64,000 nt of DNA from Paenibacillus wulumuqiensis. Its GTDB lineage: Bacteria; Bacillota; Bacilli; Paenibacillales; Paenibacillaceae. A program made the position numbers and the translations under genes. Each line of letters begins with the position of its first letter. Position 1 is the stretch's first letter. Shown here one piece after another: positions 28,450 through 37,218 of the stretch. Location: NCBI RefSeq assembly GCF_000971965.1, contig NZ_KQ040793.1, positions 1-64,000 of the forward strand. Reading direction: 5' to 3'. The notes beneath the pieces were generated by a model. The model made no database searches. It saw nothing but the letters and a program-made list of their open reading frames with translations, and had not been told where the DNA came from.

Positions 28450-29589
28450 ATGAACGTGTCAAAATACAGAGTGCTGCTCTTGTCGGAAGGTTTTGGTTCA
28501 GGACATACACAAGCTGCTTATGCCCTATCCAGCAGCCTGCGTAAAATCTCACCGAATATACAAACCAGAGTACTGGAGCTCGGCAGTTTCCTCAATCCCA
28601 AAGTAGCGCCGCTCATTATCACCGCCTATAAAAAAACGGTTGTCTCGCAGCCAAAGCTTGTACGCATGATGTATCGCAGTCAATATAAAAAATCGATCAA
28701 CCGTTTGGCAACACTGGCGCTTCATCGTATTTTTTATACGCATACCCAGAATGTGATCCGGCAGCTGCGACCTGATATTATCGTATGTACCCATCCGATC
28801 CCGGGTGCGGTTATTTCCCGGCTGAAACGTCTGGGTATGCCGATTCCGCTGTGTATGGTGATTACGGACTACGATGCTCATGGAACATGGATTATCCCGG
28901 AGGTGGATCGCTATCTGGTCTCCACGGATGGAGTACGTTCCAAGCTGATGATGCGTGGAATACCATTCTCCAAAATCAAAGTCACCGGCATTCCCGTACA
29001 TCCGAACTTCTGGGAACATCCCAGCAAGGCGGAGATCCGGATGCGATTCGGCTTAAAGGATATGCCTACTGTGATGATTATGAGCGGCGGCTGGGGAATG
29101 ATGAGCGATGATGCTGTCAATGCTTATCTGACCAGCTTCGCAGACCGAGTACAATTTATTTTCTGCTTCGGCAGCAACGATAAAGCCTATCAGCGGGCAC
29201 AGCGGGACCTGAACTTCGGTCATGAAAATATCCATCTGATCCGCTATACCAAAGAGATTGATAAACTGATGGAAGTGTCGGACCTGCTCATTACCAAGCC
29301 GGGCGGGATGACATGCACGGAAGGATTGGCCAAAGCGATTCCGATGCTGTTTTACAATCCGCTGCCCGGGCAGGAAGAACAGAATTCCCGTTACTTTACC
29401 GAACAGGGCTGGGGTGAACCGATCACCTCGATCCATGTGGTTACCCAGTGGATGGAACTGCTCATTAATGATTATGATGCTGTGGTAATGCAGCGCCAGC
29501 TCAAGCTGGAGCAGATCGACCGTTATAATCCTACCGAATGCGCACGCAGCATCATGGATATGGTTGAACATAATAAGGTCTTAACCTGA
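28450..29589 (+). CDS. Glycosyltransferase of the MGDG synthase / UgtP type
   Basis: This 379-residue GT-B enzyme begins with an N-terminal MGDG-synthase domain (RVLLLSEGFGSGHTQAA, where the HT contributes to donor or acceptor binding). It ends with a GT28-type C-terminal domain (IMSGGWGMM, then LLITKPGGMTCTEGLAKAIPML, which binds the UDP-sugar). Family members glucosylate diacylglycerol to build membrane glycolipids and lipoteichoic acid anchors. The ATG and a GTG two codons later are both possible starts behind AAAAGGTGA. The stop codon lies inside the following terminator stem. Confidence 0.85.
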   Translation: MNVSKYRVLLLSEGFGSGHTQAAYALSSSLRKISPNIQTRVLELGSFLNPKVAPLIITAYKKTVVSQPKLVRMMYRSQYKKSINRLATLALHRIFYTHTQNVIRQLRPDIIVCTHPIPGAVISRLKRLGMPIPLCMVITDYDAHGTWIIPEVDRYLVSTDGVRSKLMMRGIPFSKIKVTGIPVHPNFWEHPSKAEIRMRFGLKDMPTVMIMSGGWGMMSDDAVNAYLTSFADRVQFIFCFGSNDKAYQRAQRDLNFGHENIHLIRYTKEIDKLMEVSDLLITKPGGMTCTEGLAKAIPMLFYNPLPGQEEQNSRYFTEQGWGEPITSIHVVTQWMELLINDYDAVVMQRQLKLEQIDRYNPTECARSIMDMVEHNKVLT

Positions 29590-29609
29590 GTTCAGGTTAA
29601 GACCTTATT
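29572..29609. terminator. Bidirectional terminator between glycosyltransferase and trmB
   Basis: A perfect 18-bp inverted repeat (29572-29589 with 29592-29609) has core AAGGTCTTAACCTGA. It includes the glycosyltransferase stop codon and lies 32 bases after the trmB stop on the other strand. Confidence 0.9.
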
Positions 29610-29640
29610 TGTGTTTGTTCCTATTGAACAGGGTACCGGA

Positions 29641-30348
29641 TCAATATTTGTCCAGACGGGACTTCTGGTATTCCTGCAGGGCATCCTGCCCTACCAGTAC
29701 TTCGCAGCGGTGGATGCGCATCCCTTTACCCATAAATTTGGATTCATATTCGGTCATGACATGTTCTTCATTAATGCCATCGCGATGCAGATTCAGACTG
29801 ATATTGGTCATCTGCAGTCCGTAATCGGCAAAGGAATTGATCGAGAACTCGAACAATGTCTCCGAATCGGTCTTGAAATGAATCTGCCCCTGCGTATTCA
29901 GCAGACGACAGTATTTCTCCAGAAAACGCGGATGCGTCAGACGACGGCGTCCGTGCTTTTTCTTTGGCCATGGATCACTGAAATTCAGATAGACGCGCTC
30001 GATCTCACCCGGTGCGAATATATCTTCAATATTCTCGATATTGGCCAGTGCCAGCTGAATCGTCGTTGGATCGCCCAGCTCCGCTTCGTTCCAGGCAATA
30101 CGCGTTTTCTCTGCGGCACGACGTACCAGTTCATCATACATATCAAAGCCGATATAATTGACCTGCTGATTTTTGACACTCATCTGGCTGATAAAGCGTC
30201 CTTTACCCATTCCGAATTCCACATGGATCGGATAATCATTGTTAAAACGCTCACGCCATTTTCCTTTATAAGCTTCAGGGTTCAATACGACAAGGTCCTG
30301 CTGCTGCTCCAGATCCTCGCGAATCCCTTTTCTACCTCTTAAACGCAT
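29641..30348 (-). CDS. trmB: tRNA (guanine-46-N7)-methyltransferase
   Basis: This 235-residue SAM-dependent enzyme places m7G at position 46 of the tRNA variable loop. The N terminus MRLRGRKGIRE is basic. The SAM-binding VEFGMGKGRFI (about 65), NFSDPWPKKKHGRRR (about 152) and the C-terminal EYESKFMGKGMRI are typical TrmB signatures. It is monocistronic and convergent with the glycosyltransferase gene. Confidence 0.96.
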   Translation of the reverse strand: MRLRGRKGIREDLEQQQDLVVLNPEAYKGKWRERFNNDYPIHVEFGMGKGRFISQMSVKNQQVNYIGFDMYDELVRRAAEKTRIAWNEAELGDPTTIQLALANIENIEDIFAPGEIERVYLNFSDPWPKKKHGRRRLTHPRFLEKYCRLLNTQGQIHFKTDSETLFEFSINSFADYGLQMTNISLNLHRDGINEEHVMTEYESKFMGKGMRIHRCEVLVGQDALQEYQKSRLDKY

Positions 30349-30453
30349 CTTTGTCCTCCGATTTGAATAATTCTCATCATTATTTCGTACGGAATTATTT
30401 TGACGAAGAAAACGGGAAATGTAAAGAGTTATCTGCTAAAAGGTATATAAAAG

Positions 30454-30503
30454 GAAAGAAGGATTTCCGCATCCTGCAAGCAGCACGTGGAAATCCTTCT
30501 TTC
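30454..30503. repeat. Orphan 15-bp inverted repeat in a gene-free region
   Basis: GAAAGAAGGATTTCC (30454-30468) pairs perfectly with GGAAATCCTTCTTTC (30489-30503), loop 20 bases. It lies in the 520-base gap between trmB and mnmL (30349-30871), which otherwise shows no ORF of coding character. No T tract marks it as an obvious terminator. Confidence 0.7.
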
Positions 30504-30871
30504 TATATTTGGAATTGGGGTCCAACAAATTTAAGCATTCATAGTCTACCCATTTTCTGTCGGAAAATCAAATCCATTTTCCCTAGTAGCCATGATGCAA
30601 TTAAGAAATTAAGCTAGGTGCACCTATTATTAACCACTTTAAAGCGCTATGACACGCCTGTTATTTGTTTTTTTCAGCAGCTTTATTTCCTATCGAAAAA
30701 CTTGGAAATACGACAGGCTGGCTATGGGCAGAATCACTGCGCCTCTTTGGAAGTTGAGCTATAGTAGAATGACCGCATTCCCTCCCCTCTGTTCATTTAT
30801 TTTTGTTACAATAGGGATTATTGATTGGCGGAATAATCAGAATATGGATATACCATAAAGGAGCTTGTAGT

Positions 30872-31828
30872 ATGGTTACTATAGAACAGACCGACTCTCC
30901 GATTCTCTGGGGAGATAAACGATTCCATACATGGAACACCGAGATGCGCGAGCAGTTCGGAACAAAAGTATTCAAAGTAATGCTGGATGCGGGATTCACC
31001 TGTCCTAACCGGGATGGCACGATTGCCAAGGGCGGCTGTACGTTTTGCAGTGCGCGCGGTTCGGGTGACTTTGCCGGCAGACGCAGGGATGATCTGGTCA
31101 CCCAGTTCAATACCATTCGTGAGCGGCAGCACCAAAAATGGCCGAATGCCAAGTATATCGGCTATTTCCAGGCATATACCAATACGTATGCACCGGTAGA
31201 AGAGCTGCGCGAATATTACGAAGTCATTCTCGAACAGCCCGGTGTGGTCGGTCTCGCGATCGCCACACGTCCCGACTGTCTGCCCGACGATGTGGTCGAT
31301 TATCTGGCTGAACTGAATGAACGGACTTATCTATGGGTGGAAATGGGACTGCAGACGATCCATGAGTCCACTTCCACGCTTATCAACCGGGCTCACGATA
31401 CGGCGTGCTATGAAGAAGCGGTCGCCAAGCTGCGGGCACGCGGCATTCGCGTGTGTGCCCATATTATCTACGGGCTGCCCCAGGAATCGCATGAGATGAT
31501 GCTGGACACCGGGCGAGCTGTAGCCAATATGGATGTACAAGGGATCAAGATCCATCTGTTGCATCTGATGCGCAAGACGCCAATGGTCAAGCAGTATGAA
31601 GCGGGACTGCTGCGGTTTCTGAACCAGGATGAATATATTAAATTGATCGTTGATACGCTGGAGTTCCTGCCGCCGGATATGATCGTTCACCGATTGACCG
31701 GCGATGCACCGCGTGATCTGCTAATTGGTCCGATGTGGAGTCTTAACAAATGGGAAGTGCTGAACTCGATCGACAAAGAACTCCGGCAGCGTGATACGTG
31801 GCAGGGCAAGTACTGGAGGGGGCGCTAA
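30872..31828 (+). CDS. mnmL: Radical SAM protein, YtqA/MnmL family
   Basis: This 318-residue TIGR01212-type radical SAM protein has its cluster cysteines in TCPNRDGTIAKGGCTFC (about residues 40-56). It keeps ATRPDCLP, LWVEMGLQTIHE and HIIYGLPQE. In Gram-positive bacteria YtqA (MnmL) has been implicated in converting the cmnm5 side chain of wobble uridine 34 to nm5 in tRNA, and YtqB (MnmM) in the last methylation. The neighbouring gene here is exactly that methyltransferase, one base apart, which supports the assignment. The ATG behind AAAGGAG was chosen over an upstream start. Confidence 0.88.
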   Translation: MVTIEQTDSPILWGDKRFHTWNTEMREQFGTKVFKVMLDAGFTCPNRDGTIAKGGCTFCSARGSGDFAGRRRDDLVTQFNTIRERQHQKWPNAKYIGYFQAYTNTYAPVEELREYYEVILEQPGVVGLAIATRPDCLPDDVVDYLAELNERTYLWVEMGLQTIHESTSTLINRAHDTACYEEAVAKLRARGIRVCAHIIYGLPQESHEMMLDTGRAVANMDVQGIKIHLLHLMRKTPMVKQYEAGLLRFLNQDEYIKLIVDTLEFLPPDMIVHRLTGDAPRDLLIGPMWSLNKWEVLNSIDKELRQRDTWQGKYWRGR

Positions 31829-31829
31829 G

Positions 31830-32426
31830 ATGGGATTTTTGTCTGTTCTCAGTTATGCCCATAAGCTGGCTGCCGAACGGCTGGGCAGCCTGGGTGGTCC
31901 ACAAGCAATAGCTGTCGATGCTACAGCCGGTACAGGTGCAGATACGCTGATGCTGGCACAGGCGGCAGGCGCAGGCGGGCAGGTGTACAGCTTTGATATT
32001 CAGCAGCAGGCGCTGGACCGTACCTCGGAGCGGCTCGGCAAGTATGAATATCCGGACAGATTAGCCCGGACCGAACTGGTGCTGGACAGTCATGACCGAA
32101 TGAAGGAACATATCCCTGCCGAGCTGCACGGGCGACTGCAGGCCGTTATGTTCAATCTGGGTTATCTGCCAGCCGGCGATACCTCGGTTATCACCCGCCC
32201 GGAATCGACACTGCCGGCGCTGACAGCTGCGCTGGAGCTGCTGGACGTACGCGGTGTACTGACTATTGTATTATATCCCGGCCATGCTGGCGGCGCGGAA
32301 GAAGCCGAGGCTGTGCAGCAGTGGGCCTCTTCCCTGCCTACTACTGCGGCACAGTGCATCATCTATCGACAGCTGCAGCGCAGCGATGCACCTTATCTGA
32401 TTGCTATTGAAAAAAAGCAATTATAA
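31830..32426 (+). CDS. mnmM: tRNA wobble-uridine methyltransferase, YtqB/MnmM family
   Basis: This 198-residue class I SAM methyltransferase has motif I VDATAGTGADTLMLA (about 31-45), and the catalytic-region motif MFNLGYLPAGD typical of the YtqB group. It transfers a methyl to nm5s2U34 of tRNA to give mnm5s2U, downstream of MnmL. The start follows GGAGGGGG and sits one base after the mnmL stop, so the pair forms an operon. Confidence 0.88.
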   Translation: MGFLSVLSYAHKLAAERLGSLGGPQAIAVDATAGTGADTLMLAQAAGAGGQVYSFDIQQQALDRTSERLGKYEYPDRLARTELVLDSHDRMKEHIPAELHGRLQAVMFNLGYLPAGDTSVITRPESTLPALTAALELLDVRGVLTIVLYPGHAGGAEEAEAVQQWASSLPTTAAQCIIYRQLQRSDAPYLIAIEKKQL

Positions 32427-32432
32427 TAGATC

Positions 32433-32481
32433 CTATGAGCAGGCTCTATAACCTGTTGAACCAAGGCGGCTCATTATAGGA
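32433..32481 (+). other. Weak stem-loop after mnmM
   Basis: CCTATGAGC and GCTCATTATAGG can pair, with one bulge, across a 28-base loop just after the mnmM stop. No T tract follows, so termination here is uncertain. Confidence 0.3.
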
Positions 32482-32536
32482 ATCAGAAACCGATCCTATT
32501 CCCCTTTCCAAATAAACTTGAGGAGATGAAAACACT

Positions 32537-32926
32537 ATGGCAGTACGCAAATTGGAACATGTAGGCATTATGGTGACTTCTATCGAAAAATCGATTGCTT
32601 TTTACGAGCAGGTAATCGGGCTTCAGCACCTGGAGACAAATGGTCATGTGGATGATTCGATCCGGCTGGCATTTCTTGCCTTTCCCGGTCACAGCGAGAC
32701 GGAAGTGGAACTGGTGCAGGGCTATACCGGTGCATTGACCGAGGAAGGCCGTGTGCATCATATCGCTTTTACCGTTGATAATATCGAAGAGGAATATACA
32801 CGTATCCATGGACTGAATCTCTCCAATCTGGATCAGCAGATTACGACTTTACCGAACGGAAGCCGATATTTCTTTTTCAGCGGCCCGGATGGGGAGCGTC
32901 TGGAATTTTTCCAGTCTGCACGTTAA
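32537..32926 (+). CDS. VOC-family (glyoxalase / methylmalonyl-CoA epimerase-like) protein
   Basis: This 129-residue protein has two beta-alpha-beta-beta-beta modules. Probable metal ligands are His8 (KLEHVGI), a Glu in ETEVELVQG, His74 or 75 (RVHHIAF) and Glu near the C terminus (GERLEFFQ). This pattern fits glyoxalase I or methylmalonyl-CoA epimerase relatives. The substrate is unknown. The start follows AGGAG with a long 11-base spacing. Confidence 0.85.
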   Translation: MAVRKLEHVGIMVTSIEKSIAFYEQVIGLQHLETNGHVDDSIRLAFLAFPGHSETEVELVQGYTGALTEEGRVHHIAFTVDNIEEEYTRIHGLNLSNLDQQITTLPNGSRYFFFSGPDGERLEFFQSAR

Positions 32927-33030
32927 GATGGATAGAGCCCCGGGCTTTACATCTGATATTGTCTGTGGATAGGACAACGATACATACGGGGTGAACGCTA
33001 ACTATATGACCATGTGGAGGAGAGAGATTA

Positions 33031-33999
33031 ATGACGAAGCCATACCCACTGCAATTTCAACCCGAATTCAAGGAACGCGTATGGGGAGGTAGAGCGCTGG
33101 AACAGTTCGGCTGGGAGATTCCCGAAGGAGCGATTGGTGAAGGCTGGATGATCGCGGATCATCCGAACGGTACTACATCGGTAATCGGAGGCGAGCTGGA
33201 CGGCAAGAGCCTGGATCAGCTTCGTGAGACGCTGGGCCGTGACTGGTTCGGTACACGCGGTGTATCCGAGACCAACGGACGCTTTCCCCTGCTGATCAAA
33301 CTGCTGGACTGCAATGATGATCTGTCGGTGCAGGTTCATCCGACCGATGATTATGAAGGACTGCCAGCCGGCGAACTGGGCAAAACGGAAATGTGGTATG
33401 TACTGGATGCCAAACCGGGCGCCAAAATTATCTACGGACTCAAAGAAGGCGTAACCCGCGAATCCCTGGCGGAAGCGATCCGCAACAATCAGATTATGGA
33501 TGAACTGCAGGAAGTTCCGGTGGAAGCCGGCGACACCTTCTATATTCCGGCAGGTACGGTACATGCACTGTGCGCCGGTGTGCTGGTCGCCGAGATTCAG
33601 CAGAACTCCGATACGACGTACCGTCTGTATGACTACGATCGTCCGGGGCTGGATGGCAAGCCGCGTGAGCTGCATATTGAAGATTCCCTTAACGTGATTG
33701 CTTACGAAGGTGCCGGTGCCACCACGATGAAGACCGATGGACTGTCTGCAGGACAATGGCTCACTCTGGCAACCTCTCCTTACTTTATTGTAGAAAAAGG
33801 AATTGTTGACGGTGCCTGGAGTCTGTCTACCACACCAGAGAGCTTCACCATTCTCGTCGTAGCCAATGGCGAAGGTTCCATCACATGGAGCGACGGCAGT
33901 GCACCGCTCAAAGGCGGACAATGCTTCCTGCTTCCTGCCAACCTCGGTGATTACACACTGGATGGCAGCTGCACGATTATCCGCTCCTATCTGCCTTAA
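33031..33999 (+). CDS. manA: Mannose-6-phosphate isomerase, type I
   Basis: This 322-residue cupin enzyme interconverts mannose-6-phosphate and fructose-6-phosphate with zinc. Zinc-site motifs are LSVQVHPTDDY (about 96), KTEMWYVLDA (about 113) and FYIPAGTVHALCAG (about 170). PLLIKLLDC is typical of the short Bacillus-type enzyme. A strong GGAGGAG site precedes the ATG. A terminator follows. Confidence 0.95.
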   Translation: MTKPYPLQFQPEFKERVWGGRALEQFGWEIPEGAIGEGWMIADHPNGTTSVIGGELDGKSLDQLRETLGRDWFGTRGVSETNGRFPLLIKLLDCNDDLSVQVHPTDDYEGLPAGELGKTEMWYVLDAKPGAKIIYGLKEGVTRESLAEAIRNNQIMDELQEVPVEAGDTFYIPAGTVHALCAGVLVAEIQQNSDTTYRLYDYDRPGLDGKPRELHIEDSLNVIAYEGAGATTMKTDGLSAGQWLTLATSPYFIVEKGIVDGAWSLSTTPESFTILVVANGEGSITWSDGSAPLKGGQCFLLPANLGDYTLDGSCTIIRSYLP

Positions 34000-34047
34000 T
34001 CCGTCATTCTCTTGAGCATTGCGCTGACTTAATATTTTTGATCTCAT

Positions 34048-34090
34048 TAACCTGTACCAGTGGGATATTCGCTCTGGTACAGGTTATATT
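34048..34090 (+). terminator. Terminator of manA
   Basis: TAACCTGTACCAG (34048-34060) pairs perfectly with CTGGTACAGGTTA (34074-34086), followed by TATTTATG. It lies 26 bases before the next start. Confidence 0.8.
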
Positions 34091-34115
34091 TATGGATGGA
34101 AAGGAGCTGAAGGCC

Positions 34116-35051
34116 ATGCAGGAACGTACTTTTCGTATGACAGATGAGGAAGGTATTCATGTGCACATCTATGAATGGCTGCCTGACGAGCAGCCGATAC
34201 AGGGCATTGTGCAAATCTCGCACGGTATGGCGGAGACCGCAAGACGTTATCAGCGGCTGGCCCGGTCTCTCACCTCCCACGGATATGCTGTCTATGCCAA
34301 TGATCACCGCGGGCATGGTCTGACAGCGGCGACACCGGAGGATATTGGTGATCCCGGTGAAGATGGCTTTTACTGGATGGAAGAGGATCTGGCTATGCTG
34401 TCGCGCTGGATTCATGAGCGCTACACTGCACTGCCGCTGTATATGCTCGGGCACAGCATGGGGTCCTTTATCGTCCAGAAATTGATGTATGAGCATCCCG
34501 AACTGTATGACGGATTCATCTTGTCCGGCACCAATGGTCCGCGTGGTCTGCTGCAGGCTGGTGCAAGGCTGGCCCTGCTGCAGAGTCGGCTGCATGGACC
34601 GATGCATCGCAGTATGCTCCTGAATGCACTCGTATTCGGTCCATTTAACCGCGGACTGCCTCGTCCACGTAAAACCCGGTTTGACTGGCTTTCCCGTGAT
34701 CCCGAGGAAGTCGCACTGTTCATCAATGACCCTTACTGTGCGCAGCTCGCCAGCGTGCGTTTTTATGTTCATTTCTTCCAGCTGCTGATCGAGATTCATC
34801 AGCCTGCCCATATGCAGCGAATTCCAAAGGACAAACCTGTCTATCTGTTCAGTGGCGACCGCGATCCGGTAGGAGGCTATGGAAAGGGTGTACGCAAATT
34901 ATATGAGCAGTATCAACGTCTGCAGCTCGGCGATGTGGAAATGAAGCTGTATCCGGATGCCAGGCACGAGACGCTCAATGATACGAACCGCGAGGAAGTG
35001 ACCGCCGATATTCTGGACTGGCTTGGCCGCCACTGTCTCACAGCCAAATAG
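34116..35051 (+). CDS. Alpha/beta hydrolase, monoacylglycerol lipase-like
   Basis: This 311-residue hydrolase has the HGMAE oxyanion region, the nucleophile elbow LGHSMGSFI (Ser about 112), an acidic residue in SGDRDPVGG and a C-terminal His in PDARHETLND. These match lysophospholipase/monoacylglycerol lipase (serine aminopeptidase S33) relatives. It probably cleaves lipid esters in the cytoplasm; no signal peptide is seen. The ATG behind AAAGGAG was chosen, eight codons after another in-frame ATG. Confidence 0.85.
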   Translation: MQERTFRMTDEEGIHVHIYEWLPDEQPIQGIVQISHGMAETARRYQRLARSLTSHGYAVYANDHRGHGLTAATPEDIGDPGEDGFYWMEEDLAMLSRWIHERYTALPLYMLGHSMGSFIVQKLMYEHPELYDGFILSGTNGPRGLLQAGARLALLQSRLHGPMHRSMLLNALVFGPFNRGLPRPRKTRFDWLSRDPEEVALFINDPYCAQLASVRFYVHFFQLLIEIHQPAHMQRIPKDKPVYLFSGDRDPVGGYGKGVRKLYEQYQRLQLGDVEMKLYPDARHETLNDTNREEVTADILDWLGRHCLTAK

Positions 35052-35092
35052 CCAGCAGACCGTTTTGATTCTGGTCTGCTGGCTATTTTAAT
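35048..35092. terminator. Bidirectional terminator between convergent genes
   Basis: ATAGCCAGCAGACC pairs with GGTCTGCTGGCTAT, followed by TTTTAAT. It overlaps the lipase stop codon region and serves the convergent lysE-type gene as well. Confidence 0.85.
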
Positions 35093-35122
35093 GTATATTA
35101 TTTCTCTGTCTCTGAAATGAAA

Positions 35123-35761
35123 TCAGGAAGATACGTGCCGTGATGTACGCAGCAGATTCAGTCCAAGCAGAACGAAAATGCCACCGGTGATCTTGTTCAG
35201 ATAGCGGGATACCCGGCTGGATTGCAGCCGATCCGACATTTTGCTGGAGAACAGTACGAGCAGAATGCACCATAACAATCCGGTCGCGCTGAATGTGAGC
35301 CCGAGCAGCAGAAACGGAATGGGTCCCATCCCCTGTGATGGACTGACAAACTGAGGGATAAAGGCCAGATAAAACAGCGCTACCTTGGGATTCAGCACAT
35401 TGGTCAGCATGCCCTGCAGATAGATTTTGCGAAGCGGACGCTGCTCCACCTGCTTGAGCATCGTTCCCTCTTCCTTCCGTGCCATCAGCGCACGAATGCC
35501 CATCCAGATCAGATAACCTGCACCGATCCATTTGACCAGATTAAAGGCAAGTGCCGACTGCATGAGGATCAGGGACAATCCCAGACCGGCCAGCAGCGTA
35601 TGTACCAGTGAGCCGCTGACAATGCCGTAGACGGACATCAGTCCCGCCTGTCTGCCCTGGAACATGCTGCGGCTCAGAATATAGATCGTATCGCTACCTG
35701 GTGTAATATTCAGCAGAATACTCGACAACACAAACAACCAGTAATGTTCAATGCCCCACAT
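35123..35761 (-). CDS. LysE/RhtB-family amino acid exporter
   Basis: This 212-residue protein has about six membrane segments and the family signatures LNITPGSDTIYILSRS near residue 17 and MLTNVLNPKVALFYLAFIPQF near 118. Members export basic or small neutral amino acids such as lysine, homoserine and threonine. The exported compound is unknown. It is followed by a shared terminator. Confidence 0.88.
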   Translation of the reverse strand: MWGIEHYWLFVLSSILLNITPGSDTIYILSRSMFQGRQAGLMSVYGIVSGSLVHTLLAGLGLSLILMQSALAFNLVKWIGAGYLIWMGIRALMARKEEGTMLKQVEQRPLRKIYLQGMLTNVLNPKVALFYLAFIPQFVSPSQGMGPIPFLLLGLTFSATGLLWCILLVLFSSKMSDRLQSSRVSRYLNKITGGIFVLLGLNLLRTSRHVSS

Positions 35762-35815
35762 CTCTCGATTTCCTCCCTATCCATTGTAATGCTGTCTATG
35801 TCCATTCGATACGGT

Positions 35816-36037
35816 CTATTTCTGTTCGTCCGGTTCCTCTTCAGCGGAAGTATTCAGATAAGGCAGCAGTTCGCCATGCTTGCCGTAATTCTGCGGCGCC
35901 AGATCTTCAAAAAAGATAAAGATTTTCTCTTTTTCCACTTCGAACACATCGGATACCAGCTCCGACATTTTTTGTACCAGTTCACGCTTCTGCTCGGTCG
36001 TCTTGCCTTCGAGTACTTTGACAGTGATAAATGGCAT
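35816..36037 (-). CDS. 4-oxalocrotonate tautomerase-family protein
   Basis: This 73-residue protein starts MPFITVKVLEGKT, so removal of Met exposes the catalytic Pro1 characteristic of the tautomerase superfamily. The subunit length is close to the usual 62, with an acidic C-terminal extension (EEEPDEQK). The role could be keto-enol tautomerisation of a metabolite; the substrate is not known. It lies just upstream of the lysE-type gene on the same strand. Confidence 0.85.
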   Translation of the reverse strand: MPFITVKVLEGKTTEQKRELVQKMSELVSDVFEVEKEKIFIFFEDLAPQNYGKHGELLPYLNTSAEEEPDEQK

Positions 36038-36152
36038 TTTTCTTCACCCTTTCCGGAATAGTCATCTGATAATGAAATAGCATACCACGTATGAATCAAG
36101 GAAAACATATTTGGGAGGGAATATTCTGATGAATCCTCATCCGTAGGAGGTG

Positions 36153-36602
36153 CTAGAGCAGCAGCTTTTTCTCATAACAAAGACTGCTCTCATCATCCAC
36201 ATAAATGCCAAATCGCTCAATCTGTCCATAGCCGTGACGCTGGTAAAAAGCGATGGCTTCCGGCTGGGCAGCCCCGGTCTCCAGACGAATCGCCCGAAAA
36301 TGCTCCTGCTTCGCCTGCTTCTCCAGCGCCTGAAGCAGCTCGCCCGCTATTCCCTGGCGGCGGTGTGAAGGACGTACATAAAATCGTTTTAGCTCAGTGC
36401 TCTGTTGATCCAGCGCACGTATTGCTCCGCAGCCTACAGGCTGTCCTTCGGCAGTATAGGCGATCATAAAAGTGGCAGAGTCATCCGGCTGTAATCCATA
36501 CACCGACTCTGACGGATAACATTCCAGCAGATAGGTATCCAGCTCCCGGATCAGCATATGCAGATCCGCCTGATCTGATTTTACGGGTGAAATGGTAATC
36601 AT
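36153..36602 (-). CDS. GNAT-family N-acetyltransferase
   Basis: This 149-residue acetyltransferase has the acetyl-CoA motif A, VRPSHRRQGIAGELLQALE (about 83-100), followed by LETGAAQPEAIAFYQRHGY. Substrate recognition cannot be predicted. The ATG behind GAGGGGGAG was chosen; the long upstream extension in the same frame overlaps the neighbouring monooxygenase gene and is not credible. Confidence 0.88.
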   Translation of the reverse strand: MITISPVKSDQADLHMLIRELDTYLLECYPSESVYGLQPDDSATFMIAYTAEGQPVGCGAIRALDQQSTELKRFYVRPSHRRQGIAGELLQALEKQAKQEHFRAIRLETGAAQPEAIAFYQRHGYGQIERFGIYVDDESSLCYEKKLLL

Positions 36603-36636
36603 GAATACTCCCCCTCTGTGATAACTCTTATCCTTA

Positions 36637-36924
36637 TCAAGCCAATTCGTAATGATGAACAACCGGAAACGGATCATAGTAGTGATGGAGCAGCTTTTTC
36701 CATTCCTGATAGGGCTCCGAGCCCCGGAATCCTTCGGTATGGTCTTCCAGTGTCTCCCAGCGGACGAGCAGTATGTATTGATTGTCGATCTCCAGACAGC
36801 GCTGCAGTTCATGCGACAGGTATCCTTTCATGCCGGCAATAATGGCGCTGGCTTCACCAAAGCTGGCTTCAAATGCGTCGGTATGTCCAGACTTGACGTT
36901 CAGTATGGCAACTTCCAGAATCAT
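36637..36924 (-). CDS. Antibiotic biosynthesis monooxygenase (ABM)-fold protein
   Basis: This 95-residue protein has the dimeric alpha/beta-barrel fold pattern: MILEVAILNVKSG, then GYLSHELQRCLE, YILLVRWETLEDHTEGF and a C-terminal HYYDPFPVVHHY. Such small proteins include HemS-like heme oxygenases and cofactor-free monooxygenases. Function is unknown. The ATG behind GGAGG was chosen. It lies upstream of the GNAT gene with 34 bases between, so they may form an operon. Confidence 0.8.
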   Translation of the reverse strand: MILEVAILNVKSGHTDAFEASFGEASAIIAGMKGYLSHELQRCLEIDNQYILLVRWETLEDHTEGFRGSEPYQEWKKLLHHYYDPFPVVHHYELA

Positions 36925-37098
36925 CGTGTAACCTCCTTCATCCAAATAGTGAACTGGCCTAGAAATGCTGCTATCGCTGTCATAACAGCAGCCAGGCGAT
37001 TATGCTTGTATCATATATTGACGAATAAAAGGTACATCGTCAATCCCTGATTGTTGTCCGTATTGTTGGTCCCATTTATCCATAATTGATTTGGTCAC

Positions 37099-37168
37099 AA
37101 AAAAACCTGTATTCCCGGCAGCCAAGCCTTTATTTCAAAAGGCACTCTACAGGAAGTACAGGTTTTTT
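37099..37168 (-). terminator. Terminator of the BI-1 gene
   Basis: AAAAAACCTGTA pairs with TACAGGTTTTTT, with a second inner stem. T7 follows in the minus direction. It lies about 50 bases beyond the BI-1 stop. Confidence 0.75.
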
Positions 37169-37218
37169 ATTACTTTATCACTTTAGCTATTTATTATTAT
37201 ATCTTGCCGGAGCAGTAA

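Noticed and set aside
30351-30617. An 88-codon ORF upstream of mnmL
   Set aside because: It spans the orphan inverted repeat, has no ribosome binding site and unlikely composition.
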